DNA of 64,000 nt from a virus. Under the pieces are notes generated by a model. It was not told the origin of the DNA, ran no database searches, and saw nothing but the letters and a program-made list of their open reading frames with translations. The stretch is taken from positions 91,153 to 155,152 of IMG/VR virus record IMGVR_UViG_3300020182_000010. One strand, 5' to 3'. This document shows, one piece after another, positions 7,075 to 13,926 of the stretch. A program made the position numbers and the translations under genes. The stretch's first letter is position 1; each line of letters begins with the position of its first letter.

Positions 7075-7848
7075 TTAGAATGAAAAACTTAGTGTAACTG
7101 ATGGTGTTACTGTTTCATCATCTACATTATAATTAACATCTGTTTCTACACTGGCACCAGACCAATCAAATTCATGTCCTACGCCGACGTTTTCTAGTAA
7201 ATCGTCTTCGTCACCATTAATATATGTTGTTAAACCATATGTACTAACAGTAGAATCTAATTCATATGCTAATGTATCTGTTTCATATGATACAGTTGTA
7301 CCAAGTGCAACACCTGTAACTTCTGCCGTATCAACCCGTGCACCCCAAGTATATTCTTCAGATGTGCGATTGTAATCCATAGATGCCGTTACATCTACAA
7401 CTGCTAAATCAACATTATATGCAAGTTGTACATTTGACACTTCGGTAATGTCAGTTGTAATATCAGTAAAACCAACTGCTACAGCGGCTGGACCGTATGA
7501 TAATATCACTGATTCATCAATAGTTGGTACTGCAACTGATGAAAAGTCTGATGTTGCTTCTACAAAAATACCGTCTTGGTCACCCAATGATACTGTTGTA
7601 CCTAAAACTTCTGTTCCAACATGCCATTTATCTAGTGCAATTGTGGCACTATCAACTGATTCAAACTCTAGTCCAACGTTTGCTGCACCTTCGCCTGCTG
7701 CAACATCAATACCGATTGTAGTTGTTGCTTCGTACTTATCTGTTGCTTTATTTTCAGCAACTTTCATTTCCACAGAAGCATCAACATCTGCAGCAAATGA
7801 AGTCGTAGCCATTAAAATAGCGGCTACTGTTGTTAGTAATAGTTTCAT
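7075..7848 (-). CDS. Outer-membrane beta-barrel (porin-like), exported
   Basis: The protein has 257 residues. Residues 1-19 form a clear Sec signal peptide (MKLLLTTVAAILMATTSFA, cleaved after AFA-type SFA). The mature part is acidic and made of alternating polar/hydrophobic strands rich in T, V, D and E. It ends V-T-L-S-F-S-F, the C-terminal Phe signature recognised by the BAM machinery. This predicts a small outer-membrane barrel, much shorter than trimeric porins (300 or more). It has a private sigma70-type promoter, a 5' hairpin and a terminator, so it is a one-gene unit. Possible roles are blocking superinfection by changing the surface, or nutrient uptake. No specific family is recognised. 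Confidence 0.7.
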   Translation of the reverse strand: MKLLLTTVAAILMATTSFAADVDASVEMKVAENKATDKYEATTTIGIDVAAGEGAANVGLEFESVDSATIALDKWHVGTEVLGTTVSLGDQDGIFVEATSDFSSVAVPTIDESVILSYGPAAVAVGFTDITTDITEVSNVQLAYNVDLAVVDVTASMDYNRTSEEYTWGARVDTAEVTGVALGTTVSYETDTLAYELDSTVSTYGLTTYINGDEDDLLENVGVGHEFDWSGASVETDVNYNVDDETVTPSVTLSFSF

Positions 7849-7875
7849 TATTATATTTCCTTTTAAACAAAAATA

Positions 7876-7894
7876 TGAGCAGATAAACTGCTCA
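7876..7894 (-). promoter_or_regulatory. 5' UTR hairpin of porin-like gene
   Basis: TGAGCAG-TTTAT-CTGCTCA forms a perfect 7-bp stem in the leader, about 30 nt before the AAGGAAA ribosome binding site. It resembles 5' stabilising hairpins of outer-membrane protein mRNAs; that role is inference. Confidence 0.5.
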
Positions 7895-7912
7895 CACTAT
7901 TCTACTTATACT

Positions 7913-7941
7913 AATATAATACATTTTTGCTTTATTATCAA
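7913..7941 (-). promoter_or_regulatory. Sigma70-like promoter, porin-like gene
   Basis: TTGATA (7941-7936), 17-nt spacer, TATATT (7918-7913). It lacks GAATC. Predicted leader is about 58 nt. Confidence 0.6.
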
Positions 7942-7992
7942 GCGGTTATAAAGTTAATATTAGTGTATGTGACATTTATGATACACTTTTAA

Positions 7993-8238
7993 TTATGCTT
8001 TAGTATTTTTCTTTGCATTCTTTTTTGTCTTAGTTTTAGATGCTGGCTTTTTTGTTTTGGTAGTTGGTATGATTTTTTTATCATACCAACCCCATCGATT
8101 TAATAATGGTTCAACTGCATATTTAACTTGTGAGTCATTCCAATTATATAACTTTTTAATATCAGAAAAAAGTTTATCTTTATCTTCATAAATTTGCATC
8201 ATATTAATGATGTTTTTATCTATGTCGATCCAGTTCAT
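7993..8238 (-). CDS. Small protein with lysine-rich tail
   Basis: The protein has 81 residues. Residues 1-57 form a folded-looking helical part rich in aromatic residues (NWNDSQVKYAVEPLLNRWGWYDKK). The last 25 residues are a Lys/Thr/Ala-rich tail (TKTKKPASKTKTKKN...) like the nucleic-acid-binding tails of histone H1-type proteins. The start overlaps the stop of the small membrane protein gene (ATGA), so the two are co-translated. The tail predicts binding to DNA or RNA, or to acidic surfaces; no family is recognised. Confidence 0.6.
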   Translation of the reverse strand: MNWIDIDKNIINMMQIYEDKDKLFSDIKKLYNWNDSQVKYAVEPLLNRWGWYDKKIIPTTKTKKPASKTKTKKNAKKNTKA

Positions 8239-8390
8239 TCAGATTTCCAGATAGTCCATATACCATATGCAATTGCTGCATATGCAATTAAATCAACTGG
8301 TACAATGAGCATTGCAATTCCAGTTGCAACTAGTGCTGCACCGTCGAGTGTTGTACGTTCTTTTAGTCTATTTTTAATCCAATTAATCAT
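8235..8390 (-). CDS. Small membrane protein, 51 aa
   Basis: The short frame starts at an ATG at 8388-8390 and ends in TGA overlapping the next ATG. A basic N-terminus (MINWIKNRLKERTTLDG) is followed by about 28 hydrophobic residues (AALVATGIAMLIVPVDLIAYAAIAYGIW) and WKSE. It would span the inner membrane once, or twice as a tight hairpin. Similar LKERTTLDG proteins are, to my memory, widespread in marine T4-like phages. The start lies inside the end of the CDF gene (8-bp overlap), so it is coupled to it. Holin-like or membrane-regulator roles are possible. Confidence 0.65.
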   Translation of the reverse strand: MINWIKNRLKERTTLDGAALVATGIAMLIVPVDLIAYAAIAYGIWTIWKSE

Positions 8391-9312
8391 TTTTTTTCTC
8401 CTTTAATAATTTATTATAAAACAGTTCTTCATCTGGACAATTATTATGTTCAATTTGAATAGTTGTATGTACTATTTTATAATTATCGATTAATAGTTTC
8501 TTGGTATTATATATTGTATCATCACATTCGCCATCATCCAATATATTGATGTGCATAGCGGCTGAAATTTGTCCGCTTGCTAATTCCCATATATGTATAT
8601 GGTGAACATTACTAACATGATCGATATTTGTTATAATATCTTTTACTATAACATCAACATCAATATGTTCTGGTTTTCCAGTCATTAGTATTCTAATACA
8701 ATCTTTTAATAATTCCCAACCACTTTTTAATATCAAACTGGCCAGAACTACACTTATAATAGGATCAATATAATACCAATCAGTAAAATATATTACGATA
8801 CCACCTATAATGGCACCAACACTGCCTAAAATATCAAGTAAGATATGAAGTATCACTCCTCGCATATTAATATTATGACCATCATGGTGATGATGCACCA
8901 CTTTAAATAAAACCAAATTAACGATTAATCCAACAATAGCAATTGGTAACATCCAATATATATCAACATGCTCAGGATTTAGTATACGATAAATTGCTTC
9001 GTATATAATATATCCAAAAAGTCCAATCCACATCAGTGCATTTAAAAATGCTGCAATAACTTCCGCTCTCATAAATCCATATGAATATGTATCTGTTGGT
9101 GGTTTTCTGCCAATCCAAAATCCAAATACTGCAATAATCATTGCTAATGCATCAGTTGAAAGATGTAATGCATCACTCAATAACGCAAGTGAATTACTTA
9201 TATGTGCACCAAATAATTCGATAACAACAAATAATATTAAAATAAAAATGCTTATTTTTAATGCACGTTCTTCTTTGCCGGCTTTTCTGATATGATATTG
9301 ATTATGCTTCAT
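8383..9312 (-). CDS. Cation diffusion facilitator (zinc exporter-like)
   Basis: The protein has 309 residues with six predicted membrane helices. Metal-site signatures are in place: S-D-A-L-H-L-S-T-D-A on helix 2 and H-I-L-L-D-I-L-G-S on helix 5, giving the His/Asp pairs of the CzcD/ZitB zinc-type site. A His-rich loop (VVHHHHDGHN) sits between helices 4 and 5. The cytoplasmic C-terminal domain carries the expected HVSNVHHIHIWEL segment. The length matches bacterial CDF proteins, and no damage is visible. These proteins export Zn2+, Cd2+ or Co2+ by proton antiport. The stop of the epimerase gene overlaps its start (ATGA), so both come from one transcript. Confidence 0.9.
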   Translation of the reverse strand: MKHNQYHIRKAGKEERALKISIFILILFVVIELFGAHISNSLALLSDALHLSTDALAMIIAVFGFWIGRKPPTDTYSYGFMRAEVIAAFLNALMWIGLFGYIIYEAIYRILNPEHVDIYWMLPIAIVGLIVNLVLFKVVHHHHDGHNINMRGVILHILLDILGSVGAIIGGIVIYFTDWYYIDPIISVVLASLILKSGWELLKDCIRILMTGKPEHIDVDVIVKDIITNIDHVSNVHHIHIWELASGQISAAMHINILDDGECDDTIYNTKKLLIDNYKIVHTTIQIEHNNCPDEELFYNKLLKEKKND

Positions 9313-10226
9313 AAATTTTTCATCTTTGTATTATACAATTCTCTAATACCGTTTTCTATACTAATAGTTGGATTCCAACCAATAAGTTTTGTTGCTTTGG
9401 ATATGTCAGCAAGTGTTTCAGTTGCGTAACCTTTGGGTTTATCTTGATTCTCTACTTCTAAATTAGGAAAAAACTCACGTAAAACATTAACAACTTGATT
9501 TACAGAAAAATTTTCACCAGTTCCAACATTAAAAATCTCACTCTTTACTTTAGATTCCATACTTGCAATACATGCATGTGCAACATCACTAACATGAATA
9601 TAATCTCTTCTATATTCACCATCACCGTGAACTGTTAATGGTGTATTTTCATTAGCCATACGATAAAATCTACTGATCATCAATCCATTATTATCGTCTG
9701 ATGGTTGTTCATCACCATATATGGTAAAAAAACGTAATACATTATAATTTAGTCCAAAGACGTTTTTATATTGTTTACATAATTGTTCGCCAAATAATTT
9801 AGTCATTGCATAATAATTTAATGGATCCGGTTTATGAAATGGTTTATGTGGTATAGGATTATTCCCATATATACTTGATGAACTAGCATAAACAAATTTA
9901 CGAATACCTACAGCATGTGCGGCAGTTAATACGTTACGTGTACCAGTAACATTAATGTCAAAGTAAGTATCAGGATCAATAAAACTATCCGGTATTCGGG
10001 TCTTTGCTGCTAGATGTATAACATAATCTTTTCCGGCAGTTGCCATTACACACTTAGCTGCATTTTGTATATCACCTTTAATATACTTTACCATTTTAAA
10101 ATCAGTAGGCTTTTCTACAATATCTAAAACAGTTACTTCGTAACCTTTTCTTAGTAATTGTCTGACAACTTCTCTGCCTACGAAACCAGCGCCGCCAGTG
10201 ACAAGAACTTTACCTTTTGCTAACAT
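9309..10226 (-). CDS. NAD-dependent nucleotide-sugar epimerase/dehydratase
   Basis: The protein has 305 residues of the extended short-chain dehydrogenase type. V-T-G-G-A-G-F-V-G near the N-terminus is the NAD-binding GxxGxxG. A-S-S-S-I-Y-G and Y-A-M-T-K give the catalytic Ser and the YxxxK pair. RFFTIYG and the C-terminal F-N-V-G-T-G-E-N-F-S segment fit UDP-glucose/UDP-glucuronate 4-epimerases (GalE-like). It would act on UDP-sugars, most likely for surface polysaccharide or virion glycans. The exact sugar cannot be read. It is the first gene of the epimerase-CDF-small protein operon. Confidence 0.85.
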   Translation of the reverse strand: MLAKGKVLVTGGAGFVGREVVRQLLRKGYEVTVLDIVEKPTDFKMVKYIKGDIQNAAKCVMATAGKDYVIHLAAKTRIPDSFIDPDTYFDINVTGTRNVLTAAHAVGIRKFVYASSSSIYGNNPIPHKPFHKPDPLNYYAMTKLFGEQLCKQYKNVFGLNYNVLRFFTIYGDEQPSDDNNGLMISRFYRMANENTPLTVHGDGEYRRDYIHVSDVAHACIASMESKVKSEIFNVGTGENFSVNQVVNVLREFFPNLEVENQDKPKGYATETLADISKATKLIGWNPTISIENGIRELYNTKMKNL

Positions 10227-10282
10227 ATGAATTCTTTCTAAGTTTCTTTATTCAACATATTTAGTCTATTAATATTTTTACT

Positions 10283-10311
10283 ATTATAACAGAATAATAT
10301 ACAAATAGCAA
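10283..10311 (-). promoter_or_regulatory. Sigma70-like promoter, epimerase-CDF operon
   Basis: TTGCTA (10311-10306), 17-nt spacer, TATAAT (10288-10283). The region 10227-10511 between the divergent operons holds this and the plus-strand promoter; no gene was found in it. Confidence 0.6.
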
Positions 10312-10379
10312 GTATTATTTTTTAATTGACAAATTGGCACTGTTGCATTGGATGCATACCGAGTCTTCTCAAAATGCAG

Positions 10380-10413
10380 TTGTTTTTGTTGTTTTTTAGT
10401 GCTATATTATAAT
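10380..10413 (+). promoter_or_regulatory. Plus-strand promoter, DUF1127 cassette
   Basis: TTGTTT (10380-10385), 17 nt, TATATT (10403-10408), with an alternative TATAAT at 10408-10413. The transcript would have a leader of about 95 nt with two small stem-loops: GAAAC...GTTTC, and GGGAA...TTCCC closing 5 bp. Confidence 0.55.
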
Positions 10414-10511
10414 AAATAATAGTAGAGAAACATAGTATTGTTTCACTATATGGCACTGGGAAAGACTAGGGTATTGCTTCCCTCAAGCATCAGACAATTT
10501 GGAGAAACTAT

Positions 10512-10700
10512 ATGACACTAAATGTATTTAGTGCCTTGACAAATCTTTTTGGCGGATTTGCTAGTAAGGCAACAAAACGCTCAGACTTGATGACTTGGGC
10601 AAAAACAGAATATGCACGTGATTGGCAATTTGCTTATAATTACATGCTAGACAATGATGGGAAGGCGCCATCACACAGACACATACAAGGAATAAAGTAA
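10512..10700 (+). CDS. Small protein, first of four-gene cassette
   Basis: The protein has 62 residues: a hydrophobic N-terminus (MTLNVFSALTNLFGG), then a charged helical part ending PSHRHIQGIK. It has a GGAG ribosome binding site 8 nt before the ATG. It begins a plus-strand set in which each stop shares an A with the next start (TAATG), so all four proteins are translationally coupled. I do not recognise the family. Its size and company with DUF1127 suggest a small regulator or membrane-associated peptide. Confidence 0.65.
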   Translation: MTLNVFSALTNLFGGFASKATKRSDLMTWAKTEYARDWQFAYNYMLDNDGKAPSHRHIQGIK

Positions 10701-10936
10701 TGATTAACAAATTAATCGCAACACTCACAAACATTCGTAATACAATGGATTATAACAAAAAAGTACGTCAAACAATTAGAGAATTATCCGCACTATCAAA
10801 CTATGAACTAAATGATATCGGTATTTCACGTAGCGAAATTTATCATATTGCGCATACATCATATAAAAAGTCAGCAAAGGTCAAAGCCGATGATGTACAT
10901 GTTAGTACAAATGAAAATTTGAGAGGATTTGTATAA
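10700..10936 (+). CDS. DUF1127 protein
   Basis: The protein has 78 residues. The core R-Q-T-I-R-E-L-S-A-L-S-N-Y-E-L-N-D-I-G-I with following SRSEI matches the DUF1127 (YjiS-like) motif, in which R-x-L-x-x-L-x-D-x-x-L-x-D-I-G-x-x-R is conserved. DUF1127 proteins are very frequent in alphaproteobacteria, where some act in RNA turnover and in phosphate or carbon-use regulation. The phage copy has an extended C-terminal tail (residues 55-78). It is coupled to both neighbours by TAATG overlaps. It could mimic a host DUF1127 regulator; this is inference. Confidence 0.85.
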   Translation: MINKLIATLTNIRNTMDYNKKVRQTIRELSALSNYELNDIGISRSEIYHIAHTSYKKSAKVKADDVHVSTNENLRGFV

Positions 10937-11109
10937 TGACAACATTAGTAATGGAATATACAATTAATCCGTTTTGGACTGCACTCCGCACATTTGGACG
11001 CGGAACGTGGGCATTAATGGAATCGATAGGTAGAGCAAGAGCCGCCGCTGAATTGCATCGCCTAGGTTATACAAAAGAAGCAAAACGCTTGATGTTGGAG
11101 ATCAGATAA
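10936..11109 (+). CDS. Small basic DUF1127-related protein, 57 aa
   Basis: The frame starts at the ATG overlapping the DUF1127 stop and ends TAA at 11107-11109. The protein reads MTTLVMEYTINPFWTALRTF at the start, then R-A-R-A-A-A-E-L-H-R-L-G-Y-T-K-E-A-K-R-L. The A-R-A-A-x-E-L-x-R-L-G-Y motif is like the N-terminal helix of short alphaproteobacterial DUF1127 relatives, followed by an 'EAKRLMLE' end. It lacks the DIGxxR part. It is probably a divergent or truncated paralogue. Confidence 0.65.
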   Translation: MTTLVMEYTINPFWTALRTFGRGTWALMESIGRARAAAELHRLGYTKEAKRLMLEIR

Positions 11110-11243
11110 TGTGGAATAGATTTATTAAAGCAATGGAATACCGCTCATACTGTATGGCAATTAGAGAACTACGCAACAAAGGCTTATACAGAGAAGCACA
11201 ACGTGTTAGTGAATACAAGCACAATATGTATCCGACTAATTAG
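11109..11243 (+). CDS. Small basic protein, 44 aa, end of cassette
   Basis: The ATG shares a base with the previous stop. The protein reads MWNRFIKAMEYRSYCMAIRE, then L-R-N-K-G-L-Y-R-E-A-Q-R-V-S-E. The R-A/x-x-R-E-L-x-x-x-G-x-x-x-E-A pattern parallels the preceding protein, suggesting tandem duplication within the cassette. It converges on the minus-strand gene ending at 11259, with 15 nt between them and no terminator visible. Confidence 0.6.
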   Translation: MWNRFIKAMEYRSYCMAIRELRNKGLYREAQRVSEYKHNMYPTN

Positions 11244-11258
11244 TAGTATGACAAAAAA

Positions 11259-11510
11259 TTAATTAGGACCAGCAATAAATTGTAGTTTGCGCATAATGCA
11301 TTCTACATCTGCTGGTTCAAGATAAGGTATAACATCATCATCTATATGTATACCAGGCAGTTGAACAAAATTATTATCCTTGAACACCGCGATTTCATAA
11401 AAATCTTTATCTGGTTCTCGGATCACACTCAAATCATATTTACCAAAAGATTGTTTGGCTTGAAAGTGCCGTGGATGTATCTCACTAAATTTCAAATCAT
11501 AAAAATTCAT
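11259..11510 (-). CDS. Hypothetical protein, 83 aa
   Basis: The protein is not recognised. Strand-rich, acidic sequence (DFYEIAVFKDNNFVQLPGIHIDDDVIPYLEPADVECIMRK is split by short turns) suggests a small beta-type domain with a C-terminal helix. It overlaps the upstream SWIM gene by 14 bp and is the last gene of the unit driven by the promoter at 12091-12119. Confidence 0.55.
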   Translation of the reverse strand: MNFYDLKFSEIHPRHFQAKQSFGKYDLSVIREPDKDFYEIAVFKDNNFVQLPGIHIDDDVIPYLEPADVECIMRKLQFIAGPN

Positions 11511-11718
11511 CTAACGTATCCTCAAATTTTTCTTCGATTGATTTAATGTGTTTGCATTTTTTAAACGCTGGACAATCACAAGTAAATCCGTTGGGTTTCA
11601 TTTCGATATTATATATGCCGCCCTTGCTACCAGTTGCAGTCCATGTAGTTCCGAGTGCCCAATGATTTTTAGTATTAATCAGGTCACTGGGAAATATACG
11701 TGGCCCATACTTTGCCAT
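11497..11718 (-). CDS. SWIM-type zinc-finger protein
   Basis: The protein has 73 residues. F-T-C-D-C-P-A-F-K-K-C-K-H-I-K-S matches the SWIM pattern CxCx(n)CxH, which binds zinc and is found in DNA-, RNA- or protein-binding proteins. The N-terminal part (residues 15-45) forms the usual strands before the finger (WTATGSKGGIYNIEMKPNG). The stand-alone finger suggests an adaptor rather than an enzyme. The stop and start are shared with the neighbours (ATGG/TAATG-type junction at 11718). Confidence 0.7.
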   Translation of the reverse strand: MAKYGPRIFPSDLINTKNHWALGTTWTATGSKGGIYNIEMKPNGFTCDCPAFKKCKHIKSIEEKFEDTLDEFL

Positions 11719-12059
11719 TATACAGATTCAAATCCAAAGTTTGCTACAACTGAACGATTACCATCAGCATCTTCAATAATATTTCCAACTGAAATACTAG
11801 ACATTTTTCCAAACCGCTCAATCCGATCTTCTGGTCCAATATTTCCTACTTCAAAAACATGATCCAGGCTATCAGCAATAATGTTTGCAACATGGGTATA
11901 ACATTCATCGAATTTCATAGCAGCCGCTTTAAAATTTCCAAATGTTGCATCTGCATACGCAGTTGCTTTTTCATGGCAATTCCAGCCCTCTTTATTAACC
12001 AGTTCTACTAGTTTTTCATCTAATTGAATTTGATAAACTTTAAAAACTTGTACTGACAT
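11718..12059 (-). CDS. Hypothetical protein, 113 aa
   Basis: The protein is not recognised. It has an N-terminal strand (VQVFKVYQIQL), a helical centre (KATAYADATFGNFKAAAMKFDECYTHVANIIADSLDHVFEVG) and a strand-rich end. There is no membrane segment or metal motif. It is first in a three-gene unit with the SWIM protein. The unit is led by a GAATC-type promoter and an AAGGAAA ribosome binding site. Confidence 0.6.
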   Translation of the reverse strand: MSVQVFKVYQIQLDEKLVELVNKEGWNCHEKATAYADATFGNFKAAAMKFDECYTHVANIIADSLDHVFEVGNIGPEDRIERFGKMSSISVGNIIEDADGNRSVVANFGFESV

Positions 12060-12090
12060 ATGAGATTTCCTTGTTGCTATCTATACACTC

Positions 12091-12119
12091 TTTATATAGT
12101 GATTCGTTCCGTTTGTCAA
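12091..12119 (-). promoter_or_regulatory. GANTC-spacer promoter
   Basis: TTGACA (12119-12114), 17-nt spacer AACGGAAC-GAATC-ACTA, TATAAA (12096-12091). GAATC begins 8 nt after the -35 box. Confidence 0.8.
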
Positions 12120-12122
12120 GTT

Positions 12123-12497
12123 TTATTGCATGTGTGAACTAACAAAATCTGGACCAAAAAATTCTGCACACATCACTTCTTCTGACGGGCGAGTTTTAGC
12201 ATAGCGCAAGTGAATTTTAATAAAGTCTTCGGATGACGTTTCTGCGAAATCTTTTTTCACACCTCGTCTGAACATCGCTTGCATAGCAGAGTTGAGCATT
12301 TCTTTTTGTTCTGCTGTGCATTCTTCTTTTATTGAAAGTGCATATGCGGCACAGCACAATTCTACGATATTTTTTACTTTGTTGATAGGACACATATAGA
12401 AATGACGCAAACCTGATTCTCGACTCTGACTTGCTTTGAAGATTGAGTTAACACGAATTTCTAGTTCACGCTCAGTCATATCATATACATTATACAT
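12123..12497 (-). CDS. Hypothetical protein, 124 aa
   Basis: The protein is unrecognised and mostly helical (MTERELEIRVNSIFKAS..., IVELCCAAYALSIKEECTAEQKEMLNSAMQAMFRRG). A Cys pair (ELCCAAY) and single Cys residues do not form a clear finger. It is a single-gene unit with its own GAATC-type promoter, and AGAGAGGAT stands before the ATG. Its setting among many separately promoted small genes suggests early host-takeover functions. Confidence 0.6.
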   Translation of the reverse strand: MYNVYDMTERELEIRVNSIFKASQSRESGLRHFYMCPINKVKNIVELCCAAYALSIKEECTAEQKEMLNSAMQAMFRRGVKKDFAETSSEDFIKIHLRYAKTRPSEEVMCAEFFGPDFVSSHMQ

Positions 12498-12526
12498 AAC
12501 AGTATCCTCTCTCTGATTACTTAATT

Positions 12527-12555
12527 AATATAGAGCGATTCGTTAGTATTGTCAA
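12527..12555 (-). promoter_or_regulatory. GANTC-spacer promoter
   Basis: TTGACA (12555-12550), spacer ATACTAAC-GAATC-GCTC, TATATT (12532-12527). The leader continues with AATTAAGTAATCAG, shared with the next two promoters. Confidence 0.8.
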
Positions 12556-12560
12556 GTCTT

Positions 12561-13013
12561 TTATGCTGATTTCTTTTCGTAAACTGCTTCGCCATTAGAG
12601 AACACACCAATTTGTTCCATTTCTCCAAAGTTTGCGTGAAACTTTTTGGCAATCTTGCTGACCCATGCTTCTGCTAGTGGATTAACATCATCACCATAGT
12701 AACCTTTTTTAGCAACAATCCAGACAGCCGCACACCCACAGTATTCACTAACACCAAAATAAGCAAGTTGATTTTCAGCAATTGCTAATTCCTCACGGTC
12801 AACCCACTCTTCGCACTCTGACATAGATGGGAAAAGTTCTTTTACTTTCTCGACCATCCATTCTTTAAAGTGATCCCAATCATCACCGACGAGATATTCA
12901 TCGAAATTATCAAAATCAACACAATTGTTTTCTTCATCCCATCCGTAACCGTGCTCTGATACATCGTAGTACGCAACGATTGCGTCACGTGGTGTAGAAA
13001 CTGAACGACCCAT
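12561..13013 (-). CDS. Acidic hypothetical protein, 150 aa
   Basis: The protein is unrecognised, strongly acidic and rich in Trp, Tyr and Glu (VSEHGYGWDEENNCVDFDNFDEYLVGDDWDHF is interrupted by short charged runs). Acidic proteins of this kind can mimic DNA and inhibit nucleases or polymerase, but no family is recognised. It has its own GAATC-type promoter and a GAGAAGAGG ribosome binding site. Confidence 0.6.
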   Translation of the reverse strand: MGRSVSTPRDAIVAYYDVSEHGYGWDEENNCVDFDNFDEYLVGDDWDHFKEWMVEKVKELFPSMSECEEWVDREELAIAENQLAYFGVSEYCGCAAVWIVAKKGYYGDDVNPLAEAWVSKIAKKFHANFGEMEQIGVFSNGEAVYEKKSA

Positions 13014-13045
13014 AGTTATTTCCTCTTCTCAGTGATTACTTAATT

Positions 13046-13074
13046 AATGTAAAATGATTCGTTAGATTTGTCAA
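13046..13074 (-). promoter_or_regulatory. GANTC-spacer promoter
   Basis: TTGACA (13074-13069), spacer AATCTAAC-GAATC-ATTT, TACATT (13051-13046). The -35 box contains the TGA stop of the 52-aa gene upstream. Promoter and leader are nearly identical to those at 13259-13287. Confidence 0.8.
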
Positions 13075-13229
13075 GCTATCTTTTTTAATTTTTCTAAGAC
13101 TTCCCACATTTCTACCAATACAGGATGAGTTTTTCCTTCGAGACCTGGCATGTTATCGTAAACCAAGTCATGTACTTCGCCCAACTTTTCTTCGACCACT
13201 TCCATTATTTCTTCTTTAGTAAGAGTCAT
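13071..13229 (-). CDS. Small acidic protein, 52 aa
   Basis: The frame starts at the ATG at 13227-13229 behind AGAAAGGG and ends in a TGA that is part of the next promoter's -35 box. The protein starts MTLTKEEIMEVVEEKLGEVH and continues with a second helix (HPVLVEMWEVLEKLKKIA). It looks like a helical hairpin, acidic, without a known family. Placement behind a private GAATC-type promoter supports a real gene. Confidence 0.7.
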   Translation of the reverse strand: MTLTKEEIMEVVEEKLGEVHDLVYDNMPGLEGKTHPVLVEMWEVLEKLKKIA

Positions 13230-13258
13230 AACATCCCTTTCTCTCTGATTACTTAATT

Positions 13259-13287
13259 AATGTAAAATGATTCGTTAGATTTGTCAA
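13259..13287 (-). promoter_or_regulatory. GANTC-spacer promoter
   Basis: TTGACA (13287-13282), spacer AATCTAAC-GAATC-ATTT, TACATT (13264-13259). The same spacer as 13046-13074 shows recent duplication of the promoter cassette. Confidence 0.8.
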
Positions 13288-13310
13288 GTATTATTTAACA
13301 CTTTTAGAGA

Positions 13311-13499
13311 TTAAAACTCGTCAATTAAAACACAATCTTCCTCTTCATCTTCACTCAAGTAAATAGAATCAAAAAGGGATTTAGGAACAACACCCAACCC
13401 AACCTTAGAACGTGTTTGACAATAGTGTTCATAATCTACACACTCTTTGATTTCGGGCAGAAAAGATAATGGATGGGATGTGATAATTTCTTGTGTCAT
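13311..13499 (-). CDS. Hypothetical protein, 62 aa
   Basis: The protein is unrecognised. The middle (VDYEHYCQTRSKVGLGVVPKSLF) may form a helix and turn; the C-terminus is very acidic (LSEDEEEDCVLIDEF). It is a single-gene unit with its own promoter at 13531-13559. No metal or membrane motif is visible. Confidence 0.55.
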   Translation of the reverse strand: MTQEIITSHPLSFLPEIKECVDYEHYCQTRSKVGLGVVPKSLFDSIYLSEDEEEDCVLIDEF

Positions 13500-13530
13500 G
13501 TGATTCTCTTTCTTGTTAACTTATACATAC

Positions 13531-13559
13531 TTTATAGCAGATGTATATTATGTTGTCAA
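13531..13559 (-). promoter_or_regulatory. Sigma70 promoter without GAATC
   Basis: TTGACA (13559-13554), 17 nt, TATAAA (13536-13531). This member of the small-gene series has ATACATC where the others have GAATC. It starts 2 nt after the U-run of the terminator at 13562-13588. Confidence 0.75.
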
Positions 13560-13561
13560 GT

Positions 13562-13588
13562 AAAAAGGGCACCGAAGCGCCCTTTTAT
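13562..13588 (-). terminator. UUCG-tetraloop terminator
   Basis: GGGCGC-TTCG-GTGCCC followed by five T on the minus strand, and a T-rich run on the plus side (bidirectional). It ends the gene at 13603-13857. Confidence 0.85.
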
Positions 13589-13602
13589 TTTCCTCATTTG
13601 TA

Positions 13603-13857
13603 CTAATTAGCAAAAAGTGGTTGCATTGTTTCGAAAACTTTATTGTAAGCATTTACTTCTGCTTCATAGTATTCATAAAAATCGGAATCATCAGCGAAGT
13701 GTGCGTGGTCACAATTATAACTAGCACAATGTTCATCCCAAACACGGTTCATTGCTTCCATACCTTCAAGCAAATCACCACGACCATAAGAAGTCATTAC
13801 TGTTTTCGCATCTTCAAAGGTAGTATTGAACTGGTAAAAACTAGGAATTCTAAACAT
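13603..13857 (-). CDS. Acidic hypothetical protein, 84 aa
   Basis: The protein is unrecognised, acidic and aromatic (DDSDFYEYYEAEVNAYNKVFETMQP). A cluster of C-x4-C-x-H-x-H (CASYNCDHAHF) could bind a metal. It is a single-gene unit: own promoter, CGGAGAAC ribosome binding site and own terminator. Confidence 0.6.
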   Translation of the reverse strand: MFRIPSFYQFNTTFEDAKTVMTSYGRGDLLEGMEAMNRVWDEHCASYNCDHAHFADDSDFYEYYEAEVNAYNKVFETMQPLFAN

Positions 13858-13890
13858 ATCGTGTTCTCCGTTTTTCTAACTTATACATTC

Positions 13891-13919
13891 TTTATATACT
13901 GATTCGTTTAGAATGTCAA
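13891..13919 (-). promoter_or_regulatory. GANTC-spacer promoter
   Basis: TTGACA (13919-13914), spacer TTCTAAAC-GAATC-AGTA, TATAAA (13896-13891). Confidence 0.8.
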
Positions 13920-13926
13920 GTAAAAA

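Noticed and set aside
7448-7951. Plus-strand frame of 167 codons across the porin-like gene
   Set aside because: It is a reverse-frame shadow of a Thr/Val/Ala-rich gene with signal peptide, promoter and terminator on the minus strand.
8194-8406. Plus-strand frame of 70 codons
   Set aside because: The minus strand here holds a better supported 51-aa membrane protein gene that overlaps both neighbours by a few bases.
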